From the NCBI GenBank assembly GCA_017550405.1, contig JAFZPH010000008.1, positions 1 through 59,696 of the forward strand: DNA of 59,696 nucleotides. Direction: 5' to 3'. This document shows, one piece after another, positions 7,607 to 14,875 of the stretch. The stretch comes from Bacteroidales bacterium. GTDB lineage: Bacteria; Bacteroidota; Bacteroidia; Bacteroidales; P3. Below the pieces are notes generated by a model. That model worked only from the letters and a program-made list of their open reading frames with translations. It had not been told where the DNA came from and searched no databases. A program made the position numbers and the translations under genes. The stretch's first letter is position 1; every line of letters begins with the position of its first letter.

Positions 7607-10600
7607 TCAGAATTGATGGGTGAGAGGTTTGATGTTGTAGATGGCGGGTATCTTGTTCAGGTCGATAATCATGTCGCGTGGACTGACTAGTATGTCGCGT
7701 GTCTTCATGGTCAGGGTAAGGCCATTTGTGGAGTCGATGATGCGGGCCTCCATGGGTGTCTTGCCCCGGTGTTTCTTGGCGAGGGACTGGATTTGCTGGC
7801 AGAACTCGGAGGTGATGTCCTTCAGGTCGATGTTGAATTGCAGGAGTTTTGTGTTGTTGTCCAGTACTTCGCGGAGGAGGGTGATGCTGTATACTTTGAA
7901 TACCGGTTTGGAGCGGTAGATGGTTCCGTCGTCGAGTGTGCGGGAGAACTGCCTGTAGGTTCCTTTGATGTAGATGAAGAGGTCTTTCTGGAAGAAGTCC
8001 TTGAATTTAAGGTATTCACCTTTGAAAAGGCGGAGATTGTAGGCTCCGCTTAGGTCCTCGATGGTGAGAGCACCATAGGGGTCTCCGTTCTTGGAAGAAA
8101 TGCCGTTCTTGGCATCGGTGACAATGCCGCCAATGCGCAGCTCTTTGTCGAGTAGGTTGGTGGGGTCAGTGAGCTCGGCGCACTGGGTGTTGGTGAAGTA
8201 GGTTATCTCATATCGATAATCGTCGAGCGGGTGGCCGCTGAGGTAAAGACCGATGACGCTGAACTCTTCGCGGCAACGTTGCACGACACTCCATTCTTCG
8301 CACTGGGGGATGGCAGGCCGGGAGTCCTTCTTGATTTCCTCGTTCATGTCGAAGATGGACATCTGGGCGTTGTCGGCGTTTTGCTTGTTGTGGAGCGCCC
8401 AGCGCATCAGTTTCTCGATGTAGGTGGGTGCGTTGTCGTTCTCGCGATAGAAGTATTGGGCGCGGTGCATGGTGCCGATGCCGTCGAGGGCTCCAGCCTT
8501 GACAAGGACTTCGATGTTCTTGCGGTTGAGGGAGCGTAGGTCGGCACGTTCGAGGAGGTCGAAGATGTCGGTGTAGGGGCCGTTCTTTTCGCGTTCGGAG
8601 ATGATGGCGTCGGCGGCGGCTTCGCCCATGCCGCTGATGGCTTGCAAGCCGAAGCGTATCTGCCCTTTGCTGTTGACGGAGAAGTCCATGTCCGACTCGT
8701 TGATGGAGGGCGGGAGGATTTCGAGGCCGTGACGGCGGCAGTCGTCCATGAGTTCGGTGGTGCGCTTGATGTCGCTCTGGCCGCTGGTCATGACGGCGGC
8801 CATGTATTCGGCAGGGTAGTGGGCCTTGAGGTAGGCCGTTTGGTAGGCCACCCACGAGTAGCAAGTGGCGTGCGACTTGTTGAAGGCGTAGGAGGCGAAT
8901 TTCTTCCAGTCCTCCCATATCTTGTGGAGCTTGTCTTTGGGATGGCCGTTCTTCTCGCCGCCTTGGTAGAAGAGTACCTCCAACTCGTTCATCTTCTCAA
9001 TCTGCTTCTTGCCCATGGCCTTGCGCAGGGTGTCGCTCTGGCCGCGGGTGAAGCCGGCCAGCTGGCGGCTCAGTAGCATCACCTGCTCTTGGTAGACGGT
9101 GATGCCGTAGGTGTCCTTGAGGTATTTCTCCATGCAGGGGATGTCGTACTCGATGGGTTTGCGCCCCTGCTTGCGGTCGATGAAGTCGGGGATGTAGTCC
9201 ATGGGGCCCGGGCGGTAGAGGGCGTTCATGGCGATGAGGTCTTCGAACACGTGGGGTTCCAGCTCGCGCAGGTATTTCTGCATGCCGGCGGACTCGAACT
9301 GGAAGGTGCCGACGGTGTTGCCCTCGCAGAAGAGTTTGTAGGTCGCCTCGTCGTCGATGGGTATGTGGTCAATGTCAATCTCCACCCCGTGGTTCTTCTT
9401 TATCATCTGGATGGCATTCTTGATGATGGTGAGGTTCTTCAATCCCAGGAAGTCCATTTTGATGAGTCCCACGGTCTCCACCACGTGGCCGTCGTATTGT
9501 GTCACCAGCACGTCCTGCTTGCTCTCCTTGTCGTAGATGGTGCATACGGGAGCGATGTTGGTGAGGTCGTCGGCACCGATGATGACGCCGCAGGCATGGA
9601 TGCCCACCTGGCGGTTGGTGTCCTCCAGTTCGGCGGCATAGGTGAGCATGTCCTTCAGCTCGTCGTTGCCGGGGTCCTCCATGATGTGTTTCAGTTCGGG
9701 GATGTATTTGTAGCAGTTGACAAGGTTCACCTTGGGCGATTTGCCTTTCTCGTCCTTGATGTTGTCGGGGAATCCCCTGTCGGGGATATACTCCTTCAAT
9801 TTGTTGACGGTGGTGAGGTCAATCTTCTCCACACGTCCCACGTCGGCAATGGCCGACTTGGTGGCCATGGTGCCGTAGGTGATGATGTGGGCCACCTTTT
9901 CCTTGCCGTATTTGTCGGTAATCCAGTCCAGCACACGGCCACGGCCGGCATCGTCGAAGTCCACGTCGATATCGGGCAGCGAGATACGGTCGGGATTGAG
10001 GAAACGCTCGAACAGCAGGTCGTACTTCAGCGGGTCGATGTCGGTAATCCACAGGCAGTAGGCCACCACGCTGCCTGCGGCAGAGCCACGGCCGGGTCCC
10101 ACGCTCACACTAAGCTCCTCGCGGGCGCCCCGAATGTAGTCGGCCACGATGAGAAAGTAGCCGGGGAAACCCATGGTCTTGATGGTGTGCAACTCGAAGA
10201 TGATGCGCTCCCGCTGCTCGTCGGTGAGGGCGGCCTTGATGTCGGCTATGTCGGCGCCCTCGGTCAGGTCCGGTCTGTCGGCGAGATACCTTTTCCTTGC
10301 GCCCTCCCATACCAGTTTCTCCAGATAGTCGGCCTCGAATTTGATACGGTACAGCTTGTTGTATCCGCCCAGTTTCTTTATCTTCTTTTCGGCATCGGCT
10401 TGGCTCAGCACCACCTCGTGCTTCTCGTTCTGGGTGAACTCGTCGAAAAGCTCCTTCTCGGTGATGCGGCTGCGGTATTCGGCCTCGCTGCCGAAACTCT
10501 CGGGGATGTTGAACACCGGCATGATGGGGTCGGAGTTGATGCTGTATACCTCCACCTTGTCGGCTATCTCCATGGTGTTCTCCAAGGCTTCGGGGACATC

Positions 10601-11542
10601 GGAGAAAATGGCCTCCATCTCTGCCGGGGTCTTCAACCACTCCTGCTTGGTGTAGTGCAGACGGTCGGGGTCGGCATAGTCCTTCTGTGTGGCCAGGCAG
10701 ATGAGGTGGTCGTGTGCCTCGCCATGTTCCTCCTCCACAAAATGCACATCGTTGGTGGCAATCAGCTTGATGTTGTGCTTGCGGGCAAGGGCTATCAGCA
10801 CAGGGTTCACCTTCTCCTGCATCTGGTAGGTCACGCGGTTGGCGTTGGGCTTGTCGGTCTTGTGGCGTTGCAGCTCGATGTAGTAGTCGTCGCCGAACAC
10901 CCGTTTGAACCATAGCACAGCCTCCTCGGCCTTTGCAAGGTCCCCTTTCATAATCAGCTGGGGGATTTCGCCGCCCAGGCATGCCGAGCAGACAATCAGC
11001 CCCTCGTGGTACTGCTCCAGCACATTGTGGTCGATACGCGGACGGCTGTAGAACCCGTCGGTGTAGGCAATCGAGGCCAGCTTGCACAGCGAGTGGTAGC
11101 CCTGCTTGTTCTTCGCCAGCAGGATGAGGTGGTAGCCGCTGCTGTCCACGATGCGTTCGCGTCCCGTTTCGGGGTTCAGCTCCTTCACATCCTTGTCCTT
11201 GTCGTACAGTGTGCGTCGGGCGCAGTAGGCCTCTGTGCCGATGATGGGCTTGAAGAACTGCCCTTTCAGTTGGTCAATCTTGTATTCGGCCTCCTGCTTC
11301 TCCTCCAGGGTGGCGCCGTCGTTCTTCAACACCGCCTCCTGCTCCTTGATCTGGTCCTTCACCTTGCCATTCTCCTTGTCGATAGTGTCGACAAAATCTT
11401 TGATACCGAACATGTTACCGTGGTCGGTGAGGGCCATGGCGTACATGCCGTTCTTCTTGGCTTTCTTTATCAGGTCGCTTATCTTCGACATGCCGTCAAG
11501 CATCGAATAGTGCGAGTGGACGTGCAAGTGTGTAAAGTTCAT
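7607..11542 (-). CDS. dnaE: DNA polymerase III alpha subunit
   Basis: This is the 1311-aa replicative DNA polymerase subunit. The N-terminal PHP domain opens with FTHLHVHSHYSMLDG and continues through LTDHGNMFG. The polymerase core has GPGRGSAAGS at 482-491 and the catalytic PDIDVDFDD at 523-531. The tandem HhH region includes RSLNRKNIEVLVKAGALDG, and an OB-fold follows (GGIVTDAKNG). It is somewhat longer than the roughly 1160 aa of the E. coli enzyme, partly from a charged insertion near residues 58-95 (DKENGKVKDQ onward) in the PHP region. A -7 box lies 37 nt upstream of the ATG. It heads a minus-strand cluster with the GSCFA, ddl and T9SS type B genes. Confidence 0.97.
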   Translation of the reverse strand: MNFTHLHVHSHYSMLDGMSKISDLIKKAKKNGMYAMALTDHGNMFGIKDFVDTIDKENGKVKDQIKEQEAVLKNDGATLEEKQEAEYKIDQLKGQFFKPIIGTEAYCARRTLYDKDKDVKELNPETGRERIVDSSGYHLILLAKNKQGYHSLCKLASIAYTDGFYSRPRIDHNVLEQYHEGLIVCSACLGGEIPQLIMKGDLAKAEEAVLWFKRVFGDDYYIELQRHKTDKPNANRVTYQMQEKVNPVLIALARKHNIKLIATNDVHFVEEEHGEAHDHLICLATQKDYADPDRLHYTKQEWLKTPAEMEAIFSDVPEALENTMEIADKVEVYSINSDPIMPVFNIPESFGSEAEYRSRITEKELFDEFTQNEKHEVVLSQADAEKKIKKLGGYNKLYRIKFEADYLEKLVWEGARKRYLADRPDLTEGADIADIKAALTDEQRERIIFELHTIKTMGFPGYFLIVADYIRGAREELSVSVGPGRGSAAGSVVAYCLWITDIDPLKYDLLFERFLNPDRISLPDIDVDFDDAGRGRVLDWITDKYGKEKVAHIITYGTMATKSAIADVGRVEKIDLTTVNKLKEYIPDRGFPDNIKDEKGKSPKVNLVNCYKYIPELKHIMEDPGNDELKDMLTYAAELEDTNRQVGIHACGVIIGADDLTNIAPVCTIYDKESKQDVLVTQYDGHVVETVGLIKMDFLGLKNLTIIKNAIQMIKKNHGVEIDIDHIPIDDEATYKLFCEGNTVGTFQFESAGMQKYLRELEPHVFEDLIAMNALYRPGPMDYIPDFIDRKQGRKPIEYDIPCMEKYLKDTYGITVYQEQVMLLSRQLAGFTRGQSDTLRKAMGKKQIEKMNELEVLFYQGGEKNGHPKDKLHKIWEDWKKFASYAFNKSHATCYSWVAYQTAYLKAHYPAEYMAAVMTSGQSDIKRTTELMDDCRRHGLEILPPSINESDMDFSVNSKGQIRFGLQAISGMGEAAADAIISEREKNGPYTDIFDLLERADLRSLNRKNIEVLVKAGALDGIGTMHRAQYFYRENDNAPTYIEKLMRWALHNKQNADNAQMSIFDMNEEIKKDSRPAIPQCEEWSVVQRCREEFSVIGLYLSGHPLDDYRYEITYFTNTQCAELTDPTNLLDKELRIGGIVTDAKNGISSKNGDPYGALTIEDLSGAYNLRLFKGEYLKFKDFFQKDLFIYIKGTYRQFSRTLDDGTIYRSKPVFKVYSITLLREVLDNNTKLLQFNIDLKDITSEFCQQIQSLAKKHRGKTPMEARIIDSTNGLTLTMKTRDILVSPRDMIIDLNKIPAIYNIKPLTHQF

Positions 11543-11579
11543 AACAGTATGGAGGGCATTATTTGTTTATTACAGAATG

Positions 11580-11587
11580 CAAAGGTA
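11580..11587 (-). promoter_or_regulatory. -7 box for dnaE
   Basis: TACCTTTG on the minus strand matches TAnnTTTG and is followed by GC. It lies 37 nt upstream of the dnaE ATG. Confidence 0.55.
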
Positions 11588-11670
11588 CGAAAAATATTCC
11601 GAACAACTGTTAATAACAGTCATAAAAATTGCGAGGTCTCTTTTTTCTATATCAATTCGTGGATTTTGCT

Positions 11671-11678
11671 TATTTTTG
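11671..11678 (+). promoter_or_regulatory. -7 box for the DUF3089 gene
   Basis: TATTTTTG followed by CA sits 23 nt before the ATG at 11702 and matches TAnnTTTG. It is divergent from the dnaE promoter about 85 bp away. Confidence 0.55.
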
Positions 11679-11701
11679 CATCCTGAATACAATAATCTGT
11701 C

Positions 11702-12682
11702 ATGATGAGAAGATACTCTACCACAATTATTTCCATTGCTTTGATCCTTGGCCTCTGCTGTGTCGTCGGGACGGTTTCGTGTCGAAACAGTCGTGTGGCA
11801 CAGGCTGAAGAGGTAATTCCTACACAACCCGACTATGCCGACAGCACCCAATGGTACATCACCCAGCGCGATGCCCCCGTCGACATCTTCTATATCATCT
11901 CCACCGAGACGGGCGACTACACTATTGGAGGTAATCCCTGCCACCATGCCGACACCCGCAACGACAGCATCCGGGAGCTGCTCCACAGCGAGATGGTGGG
12001 GGTAGACCAGATTCTTTGCGGCAATTTCAACTACTATTCGCCTTATTATCGGCAGTGCACCCTGCAGACCTTCACCTCCGATTCCCTTGTTGCCGCCCGC
12101 ATGCCCATTGCCATGACCGACTGGCGCAAGGCTTTTGCCCACTATCTCGCTCACTTCAACCAAGGGCGTCCGTTCATCCTGGCAGGCTTCAGCCAGGGCG
12201 GCACGGCTGTTGTCGACCTCCTCAAACAGATGGACTCCGCCTCGCTCGACCGCATGGTGGCAGCATATGTCATCGGGTGGAAGGTTACTGACGACGACCT
12301 CGCCATGACCTCCAATTTCCGTCCTGCACACGACAGTGCCGACTTCGGGGTCACCGTCTGCTACAACTCCGTCCGCGACAACACCTGCGTTATCCCCATG
12401 ATCAGTAACGGCAACCGCATAGCCATCAACCCCGTCAATTGGCGTGCAGATGCCACCCCTGCCACGCTTGTGAGCCCCATTACGCAGGATACCGTCACCG
12501 TCACCCTCGACACCACCACCTTGTTGCTGCAGGTTCAGGGCTACAGCGGGACGGACTACATCATCCCCCTTATCGGCCTCGAAGGCAACTACCACGGCCT
12601 CGAGATTGCCCTCTACCAGCACTGCCTCCGCCGCAACATCGCCCTGCGTGCCGAGAGGTTTCTGGCACTCCGCAGCCGCTAA
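11702..12682 (+). CDS. DUF3089 family lipoprotein, alpha/beta-hydrolase-like
   Basis: This 326-aa protein has a lipoprotein signal (hydrophobic 8-22, lipobox GTVSC with C27). The body matches the DUF3089 family: DIFYIISTE near residue 61, then FILAGFSQGGTAV at 158-170, where S164 lies in a G-x-S-x-G nucleophile elbow. VKLV-type core strands and a late GNYHGLEIALYQ follow. It is probably an envelope-anchored esterase or hydrolase; the substrate is unknown. Two in-frame ATGs (11702 and 11705) are equally possible. It is transcribed alone, divergently from dnaE and convergently with the small gene at 12703. Confidence 0.85.
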   Translation: MMRRYSTTIISIALILGLCCVVGTVSCRNSRVAQAEEVIPTQPDYADSTQWYITQRDAPVDIFYIISTETGDYTIGGNPCHHADTRNDSIRELLHSEMVGVDQILCGNFNYYSPYYRQCTLQTFTSDSLVAARMPIAMTDWRKAFAHYLAHFNQGRPFILAGFSQGGTAVVDLLKQMDSASLDRMVAAYVIGWKVTDDDLAMTSNFRPAHDSADFGVTVCYNSVRDNTCVIPMISNGNRIAINPVNWRADATPATLVSPITQDTVTVTLDTTTLLLQVQGYSGTDYIIPLIGLEGNYHGLEIALYQHCLRRNIALRAERFLALRSR

Positions 12683-12702
12683 TAGTTAAGTCCGATATCA
12701 TT

Positions 12703-12978
12703 TCACGACAACCGGCAGATTCTCCTGCCTAGCCGGGCAAACGCTTTGCCGTCCTTTTCCGCCGCTGCCAGCAGCTGCTCGAACTCCTCATCTGTCACTT
12801 CGGCATCGTTAAAGGCCACCACCAACTGCTCGTTCTCGTCGTTCTCGCTGTCCTCGACAGTCTCCAATGCCTTCCCGTTCTTCAATGCCTCCGACCTCAG
12901 CATCACATAGGCGGTGAGACATTCCGGGCAAATCTTTATCAACTTCTTGCAGATGGGCATGTTCGGGTTGCCAATCAT
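12703..12978 (-). CDS. Small hypothetical protein
   Basis: This frame of up to 91 aa begins MIGNPNMPICKKLIKICPEC; a second Met at 12960 is an alternative start. It has cysteines at the front (CKK and CPEC) and an acidic middle (DSENDENEQ, EVTDEEFEQLL). No membrane segment or known domain is seen. It is convergent with the DUF3089 gene and divergent from the AbiE pair. It may be real but nothing confirms it. Confidence 0.4.
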   Translation of the reverse strand: MIGNPNMPICKKLIKICPECLTAYVMLRSEALKNGKALETVEDSENDENEQLVVAFNDAEVTDEEFEQLLAAAEKDGKAFARLGRRICRLS

Positions 12979-13035
12979 CGTATTAATCTTGGCCTCCAGC
13001 AGTAACTATATTATGTCTCACGTGGAAAGAAAAAA

Positions 13036-13076
13036 TTTGTACAGAAAAACGACTTTTTTTCGTTTTTCTGTACAAA
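13036..13076. promoter_or_regulatory. Perfect 17-bp inverted repeat, likely AbiE operator
   Basis: The arms tttgtacagaaaaacga (13036-13052) and its exact reverse complement (13060-13076) are separated by 7 nt. The right arm ends 6 bp before the -7 box of the antitoxin gene. AbiEi-type antitoxins repress their own promoters through inverted repeats, so this is the expected place for an operator. A terminator for unseen upstream transcription is less likely because there is no upstream gene on this strand. Confidence 0.75.
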
Positions 13077-13081
13077 ATTCG

Positions 13082-13089
13082 TATATTTG
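13082..13089 (+). promoter_or_regulatory. -7 box for the AbiE pair
   Basis: TATATTTG followed by CA lies 23 nt before the ATG at 13113 and directly beside the inverted repeat. Confidence 0.65.
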
Positions 13090-13112
13090 CAATACCAAAA
13101 GACACTTGACAA

Positions 13113-13745
13113 ATGACAAAAAACGCACTTAATCAGGTTGGTAACACTCCTTTTACAACATCTGTCTTGGCGTCTTTGTATGCTGGCACCCGCCAAATCA
13201 ACGACAAGGCACGCCGTTTGGAGCAGGAAGGGCATATCGTTCGGCTGAAGCGCGGTCTTTACGTGCGCAGCGCCGCCGACGGAGCCACTATAATACCTAT
13301 GCTTATAGCCAACCATCTCTATGGCCCCTCCTACGTCAGCATGCACACCGCCCTGCGGCATTACGGACTAATCCCCGAGCGGGTATATGAAACCCAGTCG
13401 ATGACCATCAAGCACAGCCGCAGTTTCGACACACCCATTGGACGCTTTTCCTATTACTCGTGCCCGCAGAACTATTTCTCCCTTGGCATACGACAGGAGT
13501 CCCAAGATGCCGACACCTATCTTGTCGCCTTGCCCGAGAAGGCTTTGTGCGACCTGATTGTAAAAAGTTCCGGACTGACAGCCACAAGCATCAAGAGCCT
13601 CAAGAGTTGGCTTGCCGATGACCTGCGCTTCGATATGGATGCCCTTAGCCATTTTGATGTGACGCTTCTTAAACTATGTGGCAAGCATGCACCCGTAAAA
13701 AACAATATTATCACCCTACTGACAAAACTGATAAACCATGAATGA
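13113..13745 (+). CDS. AbiEi-type antitoxin and transcriptional repressor
   Basis: This 210-aa protein matches the AbiEi antitoxin layout. Residues about 1-55 form a winged helix with GHIVRLKRGLYV as the wing. Residues about 60-200 carry the family core, including YVSMHTALRHYGLIPE and the typical PEKALCDLIV. It neutralises the partner nucleotidyltransferase toxin (type IV system: the antitoxin acts without a stable complex in studied cases) and represses the operon. The last codons overlap the toxin gene by 8 bp, so translation is coupled. A perfect inverted repeat sits just upstream as the likely binding site. Confidence 0.87.
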   Translation: MTKNALNQVGNTPFTTSVLASLYAGTRQINDKARRLEQEGHIVRLKRGLYVRSAADGATIIPMLIANHLYGPSYVSMHTALRHYGLIPERVYETQSMTIKHSRSFDTPIGRFSYYSCPQNYFSLGIRQESQDADTYLVALPEKALCDLIVKSSGLTATSIKSLKSWLADDLRFDMDALSHFDVTLLKLCGKHAPVKNNIITLLTKLINHE

Positions 13746-14562
13746 CATATTAGAGCAGATGCTTTCGCGCTATCCTATGGACACTGCCGATGCCCGACGC
13801 AATGCTTTATACGAGGTGATGCAACAGGTTGTCCTCTGCGGACTCTATCGGGGTGGCTTCTTTTCCGAAGCAGCCTTCTATGGCGGCACCTGTCTGCGGA
13901 TCTTCCACGGTATGAACCGCTACTCAGAAGACATGGACTTCACCCTGCTGCACAAAGACAGCAGTTTCTCCCTGGAGAAATACTTCCCCGCCATCATCGA
14001 CGAGTGCCGCGTTTTGGGGCGCGAAGTGGAGATTACCAAGAAGGACAAGCGCAATTTCGGCAAAGTGGAGTCTGCCTTTCTGAAAGACAACACCGATGTT
14101 TACAACCTCTCTTTCACCACAGAGAAGAGTCTGAAGATTAAGATAGAGGTTGACACCGAACCGCCCTTACAATTCGAAACCGAAGAAAGGCTGTTGCTGC
14201 AGCCCTTCTCGTTCTTCACGCGTTGTGTCACCCTACCCAATCTATTTGCCGGCAAGATGCATGCCTTGGTATTCCGACAGTGGAAACACCGAGTGAAAGG
14301 GCGCGACTGGTACGACTTCGAGTGGTATGTGCGCAACCAAGTACCCCTCAACTTTAGCCATCTACAGATGAGGATAAAAGAATTCAACGGCCTTGAAGTA
14401 AACCGCGACCAGTTTGAGGAAATGCTCAAAGAGCGTCTGGCAACAACCGACATACGGCAAGTAAAGGCCGACGTGATGCCCTTTGTCCGCAACCCCCACG
14501 ACCTTGACATCTGGAGCAATGACTACTTCCTCCATCTGGCAGGAATGGTCAAGTATGAATAA
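13738..14562 (+). CDS. AbiEii/AbiGii family nucleotidyltransferase toxin
   Basis: This 274-aa protein belongs to the DNA polymerase beta-type nucleotidyltransferase fold. The two core motifs are GGTCLR at 49-54 and SEDMDF at 63-68, with D65 and D67 as metal ligands. The later conserved KGRDWYDFEWY segment follows KMHALVFRQ. AbiEii toxins arrest growth by transferring nucleotides to targets such as tRNA, and the pair protects populations against phage by abortive infection. The gene overlaps the antitoxin by 8 bp. It is intact. Its neighbours are further defense genes. Confidence 0.9.
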   Translation: MNDILEQMLSRYPMDTADARRNALYEVMQQVVLCGLYRGGFFSEAAFYGGTCLRIFHGMNRYSEDMDFTLLHKDSSFSLEKYFPAIIDECRVLGREVEITKKDKRNFGKVESAFLKDNTDVYNLSFTTEKSLKIKIEVDTEPPLQFETEERLLLQPFSFFTRCVTLPNLFAGKMHALVFRQWKHRVKGRDWYDFEWYVRNQVPLNFSHLQMRIKEFNGLEVNRDQFEEMLKERLATTDIRQVKADVMPFVRNPHDLDIWSNDYFLHLAGMVKYE

Positions 14563-14619
14563 TTATCGACTATACTCGGAAATGACTTCGGATCATTCAA
14601 GTACTATCTGATTTTACAA

Positions 14620-14805
14620 TTAAAATGCTCTACAAATGTCCTCTAATCGATGCTTTCTTTTCCGGCTATAGGCCTTCTTGCTTTTCTTTATTCTGGTACG
14701 TACATGGAAACCATCGCCGAGCAATAGTTGATCTATCTCTCGATTAGCCTTACGCACGGCCAGTAGCTCAATTGGTATTTTCCTTTTGGTGGGATGGACT
14801 TTCAT
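14620..14805 (-). CDS. Small basic protein
   Basis: This 61-aa, strongly basic protein contains KIPIELLAVRKANREID, GFHVRTRIKKSKKAYSRKRK and ends LEDICRAF. The KSKK-x-YxRK stretch resembles a group of short, uncharacterised Bacteroidota proteins; the resemblance is from memory and not checked. I start at the internal Met (14805). A longer reading from 14835 is open but adds nothing. It lies 70 bp after the last gene of the retron operon on the same strand and could be its sixth gene. Confidence 0.6.
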   Translation of the reverse strand: MKVHPTKRKIPIELLAVRKANREIDQLLLGDGFHVRTRIKKSKKAYSRKRKHRLEDICRAF

Positions 14806-14875
14806 CTTTAATGAAGGCTGAATTAATATGGTCAATTTATTGAAATATAGTTTCTATGGTTGCAGTTCTAAGACA

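Noticed and set aside
9089..10915. 608-aa open frame opposite dnaE
   Set aside because: It lies wholly antisense to conserved polymerase domains, has a Val/Gly/His-biased composition and no domain. It is a codon-bias shadow in GC-rich DNA.
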